From NCBI GenBank assembly GCA_029641185.1, contig JAPWGK010000003.1:1426001-1490000 (forward strand): DNA of 64,000 nt, given 5' to 3'. The notes under the pieces are model-generated. The model was not told the DNA's origin. It searched no databases and saw only the letters and a list, made by a program, of their open reading frames with translations. This document shows, piece after piece, positions 41,978-51,381 of this stretch. Source of the DNA: Pseudofabraea citricarpa. Its lineage: Eukaryota; Ascomycota; Leotiomycetes; Helotiales; Dermateaceae. The position numbers and the translations under genes were made by a program. Numbering within the stretch: the stretch's first letter is position 1; each line of letters opens with the position of its first letter.

Positions 41978-44050
41978 ATGAACATACCGTACTCTCACTC
42001 GTTTCAGTCCACATTTCTTGTTCATCACACAAAGATGCCAGGACGATATACTTCAAGCCAACTAGCCATTCTGCGGCAAGCAGAAGAGATTTTGGGTCGG
42101 GCGCTACCAGAGCTCCGAGACCAAAGCAGTGGTGATGACTTCTCGCTGATGAACTCTCAGTGGGACATCGATTCAGCGCAGTCACAAGCACCTCTTTCTG
42201 CATGGCACGGTAGTCCAGCCGACTACACACTATACTCGATGCTCGCAGCAACATGGCAACTTCCAACTCATGACTTGGAGAGCCACCGAAGGGAAGCTGT
42301 GCCCGATTCTCCGCTCTTGAGTGACTTAAAACAGGCCGAGGTTGGAGTGTCGGGAACGCCGCCAGTTGTGCAGGGAAGCATGGAGTGGAACGCGGCAATT
42401 TTCAATAACAACCAGATGAGTTCTTTCGATTTGACATCAGAATCACTAGCCGTTTGCCCCTCCAAAAACGGGTCCGCTTCTAAGCCCATTGCCAATATGA
42501 GAGATGCATATGGACAAGAGCAAGAGCAAGGGTCTAGGGATGATAGACCTATGACTCCTATTGCAAAGACGACTCGGGAAACTTTACAATCGCCACAGAC
42601 TCTATCTTTGGATTCCAATACCATTTCAAATACAAGAGAAAATGAGTCTTTCGTATATACACCCAGCAAGCTGGCTGTAGATGCTCCACTTCAAGAGCTC
42701 AGGGCACTCATCAAGCCTCGTCAGCGAGGGTCAAAAACTACCAAAACGACCATAAACGACCAGGGCTCAGTAAAGAAGATACGCCGAGCATACAATTGCA
42801 TCGAGGAACGATTACAAGTCTCAGAAACGAGAAAAATGAATTCCTGCATGCGTTGTGCGATTCAGAAAATCAAGGTCGGTATCAGCTAACGATCATTGAT
42901 CTTGCGTGTTCTTGTGTTCTTATTTGTCACAGTGCATCATGAATCCAAGGACCCCATTTGGAGACTGTGTAAACTGTCTCGTCTCCCAACCAAAATTTGA
43001 CACTAAGATTGGCTGCCTTCGCTGGGCTGTGTCTGAAGCTGCTCTTTTTCGCTTGTGTAAGCCATATTTCTCAGAGATCTTTGGTTTCCATGACTCAGCT
43101 GATGTGCTATGCAGCGCCAACTGATGATTATCTCTGGACTCGAAGATGAGTTGGAAAAAAATTGGATGAGATAGAAAAGTGGAATATGCCTGAACTCAGA
43201 CACATCATTATCACACAGGACTATGGGAGCAGCCGCGCTGCCGTCAAGGTCTTTGTAAAAGAATATGCTCCTCGGCCTGGAGATGTTCTCGATTATAAAT
43301 GGTGGGAGAACGGTATCGAGAAGGTTCTTCATATGCCACCATTTGCGCTGATGGATGTCACTTCCACCGCTCACCAAATGACAACTTTTATCGATGATTT
43401 TGGGAAATACTACATTCAAGATACCATCGATGAATCGAACAAGATATTGTGGAACACTTTCGATATTGCATGTAGAACTGCAGAAATTGGCAAAGAACGT
43501 GAAAAGCCTTATTATTATCTAGACAACTATCTAACATTCCTCGATAGGGCTACCAGAAATCCATGATTGTTGATACACTTCGCTTATGGGTGGGTTGCCG
43601 ACTGATAGAAAAGCCTTGGAGAATATATGGTGAAGATACACTCGGAATGACAGGAAACGTCACAAACAAATCAAGCCCCTATTTCGATCCAGTACCAGTA
43701 ACTCCAATTATGGACACCCAACTGGATCAAGTAGTGATCAAGAAGATACTTCTGCCATTAAAAACAAAAATTCTGCAGGGATTGACAACTCTTTTTAAGA
43801 AAAACGCCCGCTGCAATTGGTTCACAATCTATATTTGCACATTCATCCTACTACATAACTATGAGATAGCAACTTCACATGATCATGACTTTGCAGTTAG
43901 GCATAATATGCTGGTGATTATTAGTAGTGCGACAAGTCTCGTTTTATCGACTAATACTTGAGCAGGCTTACTACTCGAATTACCCATTTCAGCATGCGGC
44001 CGCTGCGGCCGCGGACCCGACGCTAAAACGTGCAACCACCACTTTACGAG
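41978..44050 (+). pseudogene. Broken fungal regulator-like gene with C-x2-C...C-x2-C module
   Basis: Starts at 41978 or, more likely, at the second ATG at 42035. The first exon is low-complexity and ends at 42874 with SCMRCAIQKIK. After intron 42875-42932 the reading gives C..NP..PFGDCVNC, a Cys-rich module typical of a large family of fungal regulator-like proteins. After intron 43057-43114 it continues WTRR and meets TGA at 43147, where relatives as I recall carry Trp. It then reads on in the same frame through LDEIEKW, ITQDYG and LLWNT-like segments to about 43,547. There the frame shifts by one base to continue (TLRLWVGCR, PVTPIMDTQ, HDHDFAV). A 52 bp intron at 43914-43965 leads to YYSNYPF, then the frame breaks up. 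One nonsense and one frameshift without splice alternatives argue for a pseudogene, though assembly error is possible. Confidence 0.66.
43996..44012. other. Tandem NotI-type GCGGCCGC sites
   Basis: GCGGCCGCTGCGGCCGC holds two complete 8-bp GCGGCCGC palindromes nine bases apart in DNA of moderate GC. In the surrounding frame it would encode a run of six alanines. It lies at the decaying 3' end of the regulator pseudogene. Confidence 0.95.
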
Positions 44051-44140
44051 ATAATATAAATTATCGCGCATTAAATCACAAAGACAACCTTTATAATATA
44101 AATCATCGCGCATCAAATCACGGAGACAACCTTTATAATG
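44051..44140 (+). repeat. 42 bp tandem duplication at the start of the transcription factor gene
   Basis: CGCGCAT(T/C)AAATCAC plus AGACAACCTTTATAAT occurs twice, anchors at 44065 and 44107, a period of 42 bp. The two copies differ only by transitions (TTATCG/TCATCG, CATTAAA/CATCAAA, CACAAAG/CACGGAG). The second copy ends in the ATG proposed as the start of the next gene, so the duplication lies in its promoter or 5' leader. Confidence 0.85.
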
Positions 44141-46638
44141 GATAGCAAAGCTTATACGAGAATAGCTCAAAAGCCTCGAATCACGCAACGTCAACCATTA
44201 GCTTGTCTTGGTAATCAGTCACATCTTTAATAACAAGATTGTCAATCATGCCCTGCTAATTATTCTCGTAGAATGCACGCGACGGAAAGTGAAATGCGAC
44301 AAGCGCATTCCATGCTCGCGGTGTCAGCGTACGCACTCGAATTGTACCCGAGAAAAAGTGCGAGTTTCGAATGTCATTTCGAGGCATGGCATGGAGCTGA
44401 ATTTCTTGAACAAGCTCGAGGAAATGCTGAGCTCCCCGAAAGTCACAATATCAGACTTGAAAATCAAGATTAGGCAAAGAATAGCTGCCCTGCAAGCAGG
44501 GGGTGACGGATCCAGCGACTTGCAGAATATGAGCGATCCGCCCTCGAGCCCACTGTTACCTCTTGAATCCCCACCTTTGTTTCTTTCGACTGGCCCCGGA
44601 AGCAGCGTCTCGGAAACCACACCGGAACATGCTGCAACTGTTACCTTGGAGAGTCTGGCTTGGGGTCGAAACTATGGGGGTTGTTATCCTCATCGGCGAT
44701 GTAACTGCCATGATTATCGAAGCTTCTCCGAGATGATTTCCATTCGTACGGATGTGGGTGGCCCATTGACTGGGTCTCTAGTGATTTCGAATCATGTCCC
44801 AGATACCATAAACATCGAATCTGTATTGCCATCTGTGACGGATTCTATCAAACTTGTCAGATTCCACGTCACTAATTTGGCGTGGCATCATGGAATATTG
44901 CATGCGCCTACATTTTTGGATCAATGTGAAGTATTTTGGGATACGGGCACATACCGACATCCACTTTGGATGGCTTTATATCTATCCATTCTGAGTGTAA
45001 GTCTTATTCCAACAACCGTAATTTTGCTGCTGCATTGTTAACAATTCAGAGTACCTACAGTGCAGTTCAGAACAGTGTGAACTTACAGAATGGTCTTGAT
45101 ATATGTAATGCTCGCTCATAACGCTCGACTTATTCTCCTGCTGACGAAAACAGATATCATCCATGACCGTCCGCAAGTATTATTCAAGGCCATGATTCAA
45201 ACGCTGTATTTGGAAAAATTCCTAGAGAATGTGTCAAGTAAGTCGGATCTAATTTTCTCCATTCAACATTTAATTTATTACGCAGTGTACTCTGTTCAAG
45301 CGATCGTGATATCAACAGAAGTCGCCCATAATCTTGGTTTCAGCGAGCTCAATGCCACTCTCCTGGCGAGTGCGATTCGAATAGCCCAATGTATGGGATT
45401 ACACAAAATAATCGATCCTGCCCCATCATTGATTGAACACTCACACCAGTGGCATGAGACAGTGGAAAGAGAACTTGGCAAGCGAGTATGGTGCCAGATT
45501 GTAATACAAGACCATTTTGGTCTGTGTTTCACAGACTCCTACAGTATGTTGACGTAATATTACATGAAGATATCGTTTTAACAAGGTGTGCAGATATTAG
45601 TCCCAAACATTACTCAACAGAGCTCCCACGAAATTGCGATGATCATGATCTCGAAGAACGCGACAACAATACCCCGACTATCACTTCGTACATTCGTACA
45701 CTAGCACAAAGTAATAACCCGAAATTATTTGAGATACCATAGGCTCATGTATAGACAGTGGCGGCGCTGGTACCGCGCTTATTTGTTGAACTTGGCCCAT
45801 TGTGGAACCGCAAGTCCCTCCGCGATAAGTACCAGGACGTGATTAATGGCGATCGAGAGATGCGCCAACTTGTGGGCGACATCCCACCTTATTTGCTTCG
45901 CGAGAAGCCTGATTCTCAGCGGCTGGAAATACCTTGGCTTGACATAGCCCGTCGTAGCCTTGCTATAACAGCGGCAGAAAAGGGAAGTTTCCCAGAGTTG
46001 AGCAAACTCTACACATCAATAGCTAACGTGAATAGATCATTTTGATTCATCGTCCGTTCCTTTTTCAATCGTTCCAAACGGCAAATTTTCCAAAGAGCCG
46101 GTCTACGTGTGTAAGCGCTGCTACGACTATTACTCGCGAATATGGCAATCTTGTCGACGGGGGCTGCATATCACTGTGGGAGCACTCTGCATGCTGTGTT
46201 ACGGCGTCGATAATCTTGTGTCTCGAGTTATTATGCCCCCAGAAAGATTGTGATGGTCAGAAAGACAGTTATCCTAGGGTAAATGGTGCGAATTACTTTG
46301 AGATGGTCAGCGCCACACGACAGCGCCTCGCCAACCAGCAAGGAAACATCATCGCGAAACGCGGTGCTCGATTGATTGACACTATGTTATCCATTGGCGG
46401 GCTCTCTGTTTCCGGTCAGAGTCCTAGATCGACTAAACAATCGTCTTTGAGTCATGAGGAAACTCGTCAGCCGGAGATCGACCTTCAGCAAATTGTGGCC
46501 CGGTTTCTCGATGGATATACGGATGCACGTTTCGAAATGTCAGAACCATTGGATTTCTCAGGCATGAACCTACCTCAAGACATGGGTCTCCTCGATGTTG
46601 ATTTTGATACTTGGTTCCAGGGAATATGTACAGCATGA
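44138..46638 (+). CDS. Zn2Cys6 fungal transcription factor, 8 exons (one non-canonical donor)
   Basis: Nuclear DNA-binding regulator. Exons: 44138-44210, 44272-44996, 45050-45104, 45154-45237, 45286-45543, 45594-45710, 45759-45982 and 46036-46638, giving 712 residues. Removing intron 44211-44271 restores a perfect binuclear cluster, C23-x2-C26-x6-C33-x5-C39-x2-C42-x6-C49, with ECTRRKVKCD. A fungal-specific regulatory domain follows (YSVQAIVIS, AIRIAQCMGLHK, GKRVWCQ, DIARRSLAITAAEK, ILIHRPFLFQSF). The start at 44138 sits at the end of a 42 bp repeat. All introns but the last are GT..AG. The last needs a GG donor (AAG then GGAAGT at 45983), which looks like a mutated GTAAGT; if not spliced, the protein stops early at 46045. 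As the only intact-looking regulator in the block, it may control the enzymes and transporter to its right (inference). Confidence 0.82.
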
Positions 46639-46768
46639 AGAACTTTCACGATTGCAAGCTATGGCTAGTGGCATCGTAAAATTTTGGCACAGCATTGGTC
46701 AAAATATCGAGATACTTTCAAGTCTTCCTTTGATATGGCACCTGATAAGAGATGTGCATTGGATAGCT

Positions 46769-47773
46769 TCAGTGTCCTTCTACAAAAGTGTTGACTAACA
46801 TGTCTAAGAACCTTCTTGCATCGATAGCCTTGGCAGCCTTGATCGTAGGCAGATGATTCCATTGGAAATCAACCCTCTCCCTCCGCTCAACTACCGTCTG
46901 ACCTAGGCTCAGACTACTCTGTGTTTCCACCGCAACCTTGATTTCCTCCAATTCCACAATGGAACCATCCACAGCGGCAGCTATCGCAGCGGAGTCTATC
47001 AAGCAGCACCAAGAAGCGAAGCCGTTGGACTTCGCAAAGTCCAGTAATCCATGCAAGAATCGAACTTCAGGCGATGTTGCTGATGCTCTAAGAAGCGTTT
47101 GACGATGGCTTGAGGATAGTTCGATGCTAGGAAGCGTGATAACGTCCAATCCAAGGGCTGTCAGATTGAAACCAGCTCCAAAGATGAGACTCGCTGCTTC
47201 GGGATCGACGTATACATTCCACTCGCTCACGGGATTGTCTCCTGTTGCCCTTACTGTACCAGCGGTGTTGAATCCGTACGAACCCCCTATGAATATCACC
47301 TCCGCGACTTTCTGGGGAATAATCGGATCTTTCATGAAGGCTAATGCCAAATTTGTCAACGGTCCCAGACACAGAATTGTGATGCCCCTTGACCCTCCTC
47401 CAGAATTTGGTACATCTTTGTACTGATTTACCATATCGATGATCAGGTCTGGGCCGAACTGTCCATTCTCTGCCAGATTTCCCGTGTCGGCGATTCCCAG
47501 ATCTCCCAAGCCATCAGAGCCATGAAAGAATGGATCTCGAGGATAGGGTCGTACCAGCGGCTTCAACGGACCCCGAGCAACAGGAATATTTCTTGCTGAA
47601 GGTGAATTGTATAGGTGAAGGATCTTTCGCGCGTTCGAAGAGCAAATATCGGACGTGAGATTGCCTGAGACTGTCGTTATTGCGCGAACATTGATATCTT
47701 GGTGTTTGAGTGCAAAGAGCAGTGCAACCGAGTCGTCTATTCCCGGGTCGCAATCAATCAAAACGTTCTTCAT
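46769..47773 (-). CDS. Nucleoside hydrolase (IunH/URH1-like), single exon
   Basis: Predicted to cleave the N-glycosidic bond of a ribonucleoside to base and ribose, probably in the cytosol. It is 334 residues, normal for the family, without introns. The Ca2+/ribose-binding N-terminal motif DCDPGIDD is at residues 7-14, followed by TTVSGN, FHGSDGLGD and LGPLTNLALA, all typical. The asparagine of NPVSEWNVYVDPEAA is present. In the C-terminal active-site segment the usual H-D-P is replaced by I-D-S (CLIDSAAIAA). The metal-binding Asp is kept, but the His that assists base release in many members is missing, so substrate preference may differ. It is divergent from the 5-FCL-like gene 494 bp away. 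Identification to family is secure; the exact nucleoside (or an unusual N-riboside) is not known. Confidence 0.93.
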   Translation of the reverse strand: MKNVLIDCDPGIDDSVALLFALKHQDINVRAITTVSGNLTSDICSSNARKILHLYNSPSARNIPVARGPLKPLVRPYPRDPFFHGSDGLGDLGIADTGNLAENGQFGPDLIIDMVNQYKDVPNSGGGSRGITILCLGPLTNLALAFMKDPIIPQKVAEVIFIGGSYGFNTAGTVRATGDNPVSEWNVYVDPEAASLIFGAGFNLTALGLDVITLPSIELSSSHRQTLLRASATSPEVRFLHGLLDFAKSNGFASWCCLIDSAAIAAAVDGSIVELEEIKVAVETQSSLSLGQTVVERRERVDFQWNHLPTIKAAKAIDARRFLDMLVNTFVEGH

Positions 47774-48267
47774 GTTGCTGAAGGCATAGACCTAATTTTT
47801 GGCCTTTTTCGTACAGGATGACAGAAAGGGCGCAGTATATCTGGTCTCATATCGCTTCAATTAACATCTCTTGTACGGATCGCTAAGTGCCAAAGTGACA
47901 CGGAAGTAAGGATGAGGCCGGCCGACATGGAACAACCCACCCGTTGCTGTCGCGATATAAAATGGGCGAGTGTCAAAACTCACCCGAATAGATACACCAA
48001 CGATCGAGCCATATCCATCCACGCCTGGATTCGGAATATCCCGGACCGACGACTTATAGATCAAATTTCCACAAATATTTCGAAATTCGGCGATGTCCGC
48101 TGTGTACCTGAAGAAGCCACACTCCTACTGATGCCCTCCTCCAGAGCGCTAAGGCTTCTGAAAAATACAACTAGATTCCATCGCCAGTAATCGTGTAAGA
48201 CTCAATTGCATATCCTCGCTCCGATTCGCAAACTGTTTTTATACAACGCCGGTAATCCAAATCCACC
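47774..48267. promoter_or_regulatory. Shared divergent promoter, nucleoside hydrolase / 5-FCL-like
   Basis: These 494 bp separate two divergent start codons. TATA-like elements are visible on the plus side (TTTTTATACAACG near 48236) and in the middle (GATATAAAATGGG near 47955). Open frames in the interval do not resemble proteins. A common regulator for both genes is plausible, but no specific operator was recognised. Confidence 0.5.
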
Positions 48268-49023
48268 ATGTCCTCCTTGGCAGAAGTCAAAATCGACGTG
48301 CGCAATCGAGTTTGGAAACCCCTCCTGGAAGTGGCAGTTCCGGATTCCCGTCATCATTTCGACTTCAGCAGCTTTATCGCCGATTTCACCGGATCGTCTG
48401 CAGCGGTGGCGCTCCTCACCCAACTTCCCGCTTACATCAACAGCACCTTGATTTTCATCACACCCGATAATTGCCTCGAAGGCTTGCGTCTACAGGCCCT
48501 CAAGGATGGCAAAACCATCTTAATCACAACCTACGCTATCCGCCGTGGGTTTTGGATCCTAGATCCGCATTGCATTGGAGCTGCAGACTACCCACTTGCG
48601 GCTATGTTGGACGGTATGGAGAGGCTAGGACGACAAGTTACTTTGAAGGAAATCATGGGGATGGGGAGGATGGTTCAGTTGATGGTTACGGGCACAGGGG
48701 CGATCAATCCGGCAGGAGTGAGGTTTGGGAAGGGGCATGGATTCTTTGATCTAGAGTGGGCAATGCTGTTCAGTCTAGGGGTTGTTGATCAGAACACAAT
48801 TGCGGTTGGCGTGGTGCATGATTGTCAAGTTTTGGAGGAGGAGCTGTATCCTGAGGTGTTTGATACAGTGTGTGATGTTGTGTTCACGCCGACAAGGGTC
48901 ATAGAGGTTGATGGGGCGAAGAAACCAACGTGCGGAATCTTGTGGCCTCTATTGCAGCTTGGCATGTTAGATGGGATTCCTCCCTTGCAGGAGTTGAAGG
49001 AGATGAACATCTGCAAAGATTGA
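48268..49023 (+). CDS. 5-formyltetrahydrofolate cyclo-ligase-like protein (COG0212 paralog type)
   Basis: 251 residues, single exon, start in good context (CCACCATGTCC). The fold signature RFGKGHGFFDLEWA (about residues 150-163) corresponds to the G-x-G-x-G-[FY]-[FY]-D loop of the 5-FCL/MTHFS family, and K..VR..VW near the N-terminus with a later LQALKDGKTI segment supports it. The body resembles the 5-FCL-like subfamily found in plants, archaea and fungi more than true 5-FCL. For that subfamily I recall a proposed link to thiamin rather than 5-formyl-THF, so the reaction should not be assumed. It is divergent from a nucleoside hydrolase, so a role in salvage or repair of a pyrimidine- or thiazole-containing metabolite is one idea (inference). 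Confidence 0.85.
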   Translation: MSSLAEVKIDVRNRVWKPLLEVAVPDSRHHFDFSSFIADFTGSSAAVALLTQLPAYINSTLIFITPDNCLEGLRLQALKDGKTILITTYAIRRGFWILDPHCIGAADYPLAAMLDGMERLGRQVTLKEIMGMGRMVQLMVTGTGAINPAGVRFGKGHGFFDLEWAMLFSLGVVDQNTIAVGVVHDCQVLEEELYPEVFDTVCDVVFTPTRVIEVDGAKKPTCGILWPLLQLGMLDGIPPLQELKEMNICKD

Positions 49024-49414
49024 ATATCTTGTCTGATGACCAACGTCCAGAGCTAAGTGGTATTTCAGAAACGAAAGTGTCCCGCGAATGCGAGGAATTT
49101 CATTTAAGTGAAAACTTACTCCCATGTACTCAATCTGAAATAAAATGAAACCGATACTTCGACGCTCACTATAATAATGTAGCTTGCAATTTCTTATTCT
49201 TAACTTATTTGTCGCGAATGATTGATGTTTAAGTTGTTTTCAGTAGCACTACTGCAAGGTATGAAGTCATACTCCCGAGCCTTATTAAGTTGAATTTAAT
49301 TTTACACACCTCTGATGTAAAGTGTACCTAGACGACATGTTGAAAGGCAATTTCATGTGAAATTCAAATCTGTATTACACTAAACCAGCGCTTAACGTGC
49401 TTTTAGAAGACGAG
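49024..49414. other. Convergent 3' intergenic region
   Basis: This region lies between the ends of the convergent 5-FCL-like and dioxygenase genes. It is AT-rich with possible polyadenylation-like signals (AAATAAAATG near 49139), and no gene was seen. Confidence 0.5.
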
Positions 49415-50698
49415 TCACACACCCAAGGCATTCTTCTTCGCTGCTTCCAGCCTCTCAATCTCGTCCCATATCCAAGGTGTAAGTGAAGAGCTGAAATTGC
49501 GGCTAAACTCGTTGCTCAAGTAATCATAGCCTTCATCGGCCACCCAGTCCACCGCAAACTTGGAGCGAGTAGTTTCTTCAAAATTCCCTATCAAAGGTCG
49601 CATAGACTCGGGCATTCTAGTTGAAAGTGCGTTCTTATACCAACTAGTGTAAACCATGACGATCAGCTCAGAACGACTTGAAAGGCCTCGATCGAAGGGG
49701 ACATTCGATAATTTCGTGATTGCAAGGGGAAAGGAGGAAATACTCACGCGGCGTAATACACAACTGCAAGCATTATGCGGGTTTCCCTAGTAGGGTTAGG
49801 CATACCGGCATGCCTTTGGGAGTAAGCTGACATCCTCTTCTGGTTTTTGGGTGGGAGCTTACCAAAGTCTTAGATCCCTCAATACGATCGAACCTTTCTT
49901 GATCCGCGGATAGCAAGGGGGCCTTTCGCTTCTTCTTTTGTCCAGAAATTCTTCGGCGATTGACGGATCTCCATTTTCCCGATGGTAATCCAAGTTCGTA
50001 TGCTGAGTTCCGAGCCAAAGCTCCGTCGTTCCATTTTCGGGACCGACATCAACCAGACAGGTGTTGTATGCAATTCCGAAAGAATGCTCAGGATGCTTGC
50101 AGAGAATATCGGCATGGACCAATTGACGGTCTGTGGTCGCCAGGAGGGTATTGGAGCGGATGAAGTGCACTTCAGGGAACGGTCCGAGGATGTTAGATAT
50201 GACTCGGACGCTGTGCTTGTTGGCATAGACTTCTGGGAAGAACCAATCTACGATTTGGTCAATATGTATTGATCCATTCAATATTCAGATAGACTTTATA
50301 GAAACGACTTTGTCCACAGAGCTATGAGGGTGAAGTTTACCTTTGTCAATGGGCGGCACTTGCGAAAGGTTGCCACCTTTCGCAGCACCACTACCTGAAG
50401 AGTCTTTGTTCAAATGACTAAAGTAGATTTAATATGTGTACCTTGATGAGAAACACAGAACTACAACTTACTTGAACTGTATAGGGCCGTGGCCAGCCAG
50501 TAGTTTCTCGGTGTCTTGAAGCATTCTGGCATTCAACTTCTCGATAATCGTCGTGTCGATGGCATTTTCAATCACCACTAGTCCATCCGTAAAAAAGGCT
50601 TCGATAGCATCATAAAGCTTCTTGTCGCTCATGAGACCAGTGTCGCGCTCCGAATCTGTGAGACGAATGACTTGGGGCCCGTCGAAAGGTGTTAACAT
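49415..50698 (-). CDS. PhyH-family Fe(II)/2-oxoglutarate dioxygenase, 5 exons
   Basis: Predicted non-haem iron oxygenase of the phytanoyl-CoA dioxygenase superfamily, widely used in fungal catabolism and secondary metabolism; substrate unknown. Exons on the minus strand: 50698-50472, 50417-50341, 50247-49863, 49813-49748 and 49643-49415. Lengths sum to 984 nt, 327 residues, with every junction in phase. The iron triad is complete: H146-x-D148 (VHAD) and H231 (LWHAGMPN), and the 2-oxoglutarate-binding Arg is R239 or R242 (PTRETR). H231 is created only by joining exons 3 and 4. Start chosen at MLTPFDGP because the upstream extension of the same frame is not family-like. It is divergent from the sugar-type transporter, so the two may share a promoter and a pathway. 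Confidence 0.9.
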
Positions 50699-51381
50699 AA
50701 TGCTTGCCACCAAGTTACAAAGGCGAATGAGGATTGAGTTTATTGAAAATAAGCAGAAATTGACAGAGAGACAATGAGAATCCAAATGAAAGTCCAAATG
50801 CTTCAAGCCAAAATCGGCAAGCGTGTTGAAAAAGCTTTGGGACTTCAAGATGATTTCAATCAGTGGGTGGTGAGTGACACATAGATTTGATCGCAGTCAC
50901 CTTTCTTGAAGCTTTGCCTATTATCAATCATTCATAACTCTAACAACGGGTGAGATTAAAAAGCCACCCAGTACCCCGGCCAAGTCCGAGAACTACGGAG
51001 TCTCCCACTGTTTGATACTGAATGTTTATTCCTTGATCGCGTCGTTGATGAAGTCCTTGCAAGGCTTTCGGCTGAGTCTCCAAACTCACCCGTCCCCCAC
51101 TTCCTGGCGCCACGAATCATCGTCAACGGACTTCGGTGCCAAGGAACAACCTATCAGACTAGACAGTTTGAGGAGAAAACCGATAGCCAACTCGAATGAA
51201 AGATAGACTAATAGGATTGTTTACGAGATATAAGTATGTAACTACTGCCAGTCATTCCATCCAGTTTTTTCAAATAGCTATCATTCGCCAGCCTCCCCAC
51301 CAGCATATTTTGATCTACCGCTACGCGAGAGTCGAGCAATTGCTTTTTACTATTGCAAACATACCCGCAAAACTGATCACG
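50699..51381. promoter_or_regulatory. Shared divergent promoter, dioxygenase / MFS transporter
   Basis: A 683 bp interval lies between divergent start codons. It contains CACCC-, CCCC- and TTATCAATCATTCA-like stretches near 50,930, but no motif that I can name with confidence. Short open frames here do not resemble proteins. Confidence 0.45.

Noticed and set aside
41510..42669. Long minus-strand frames opposite the regulator pseudogene and its upstream region
   Set aside because: They overlap better-supported coding on the other strand and show no recognisable motifs, except the short 5' part used as amidase exon 1.
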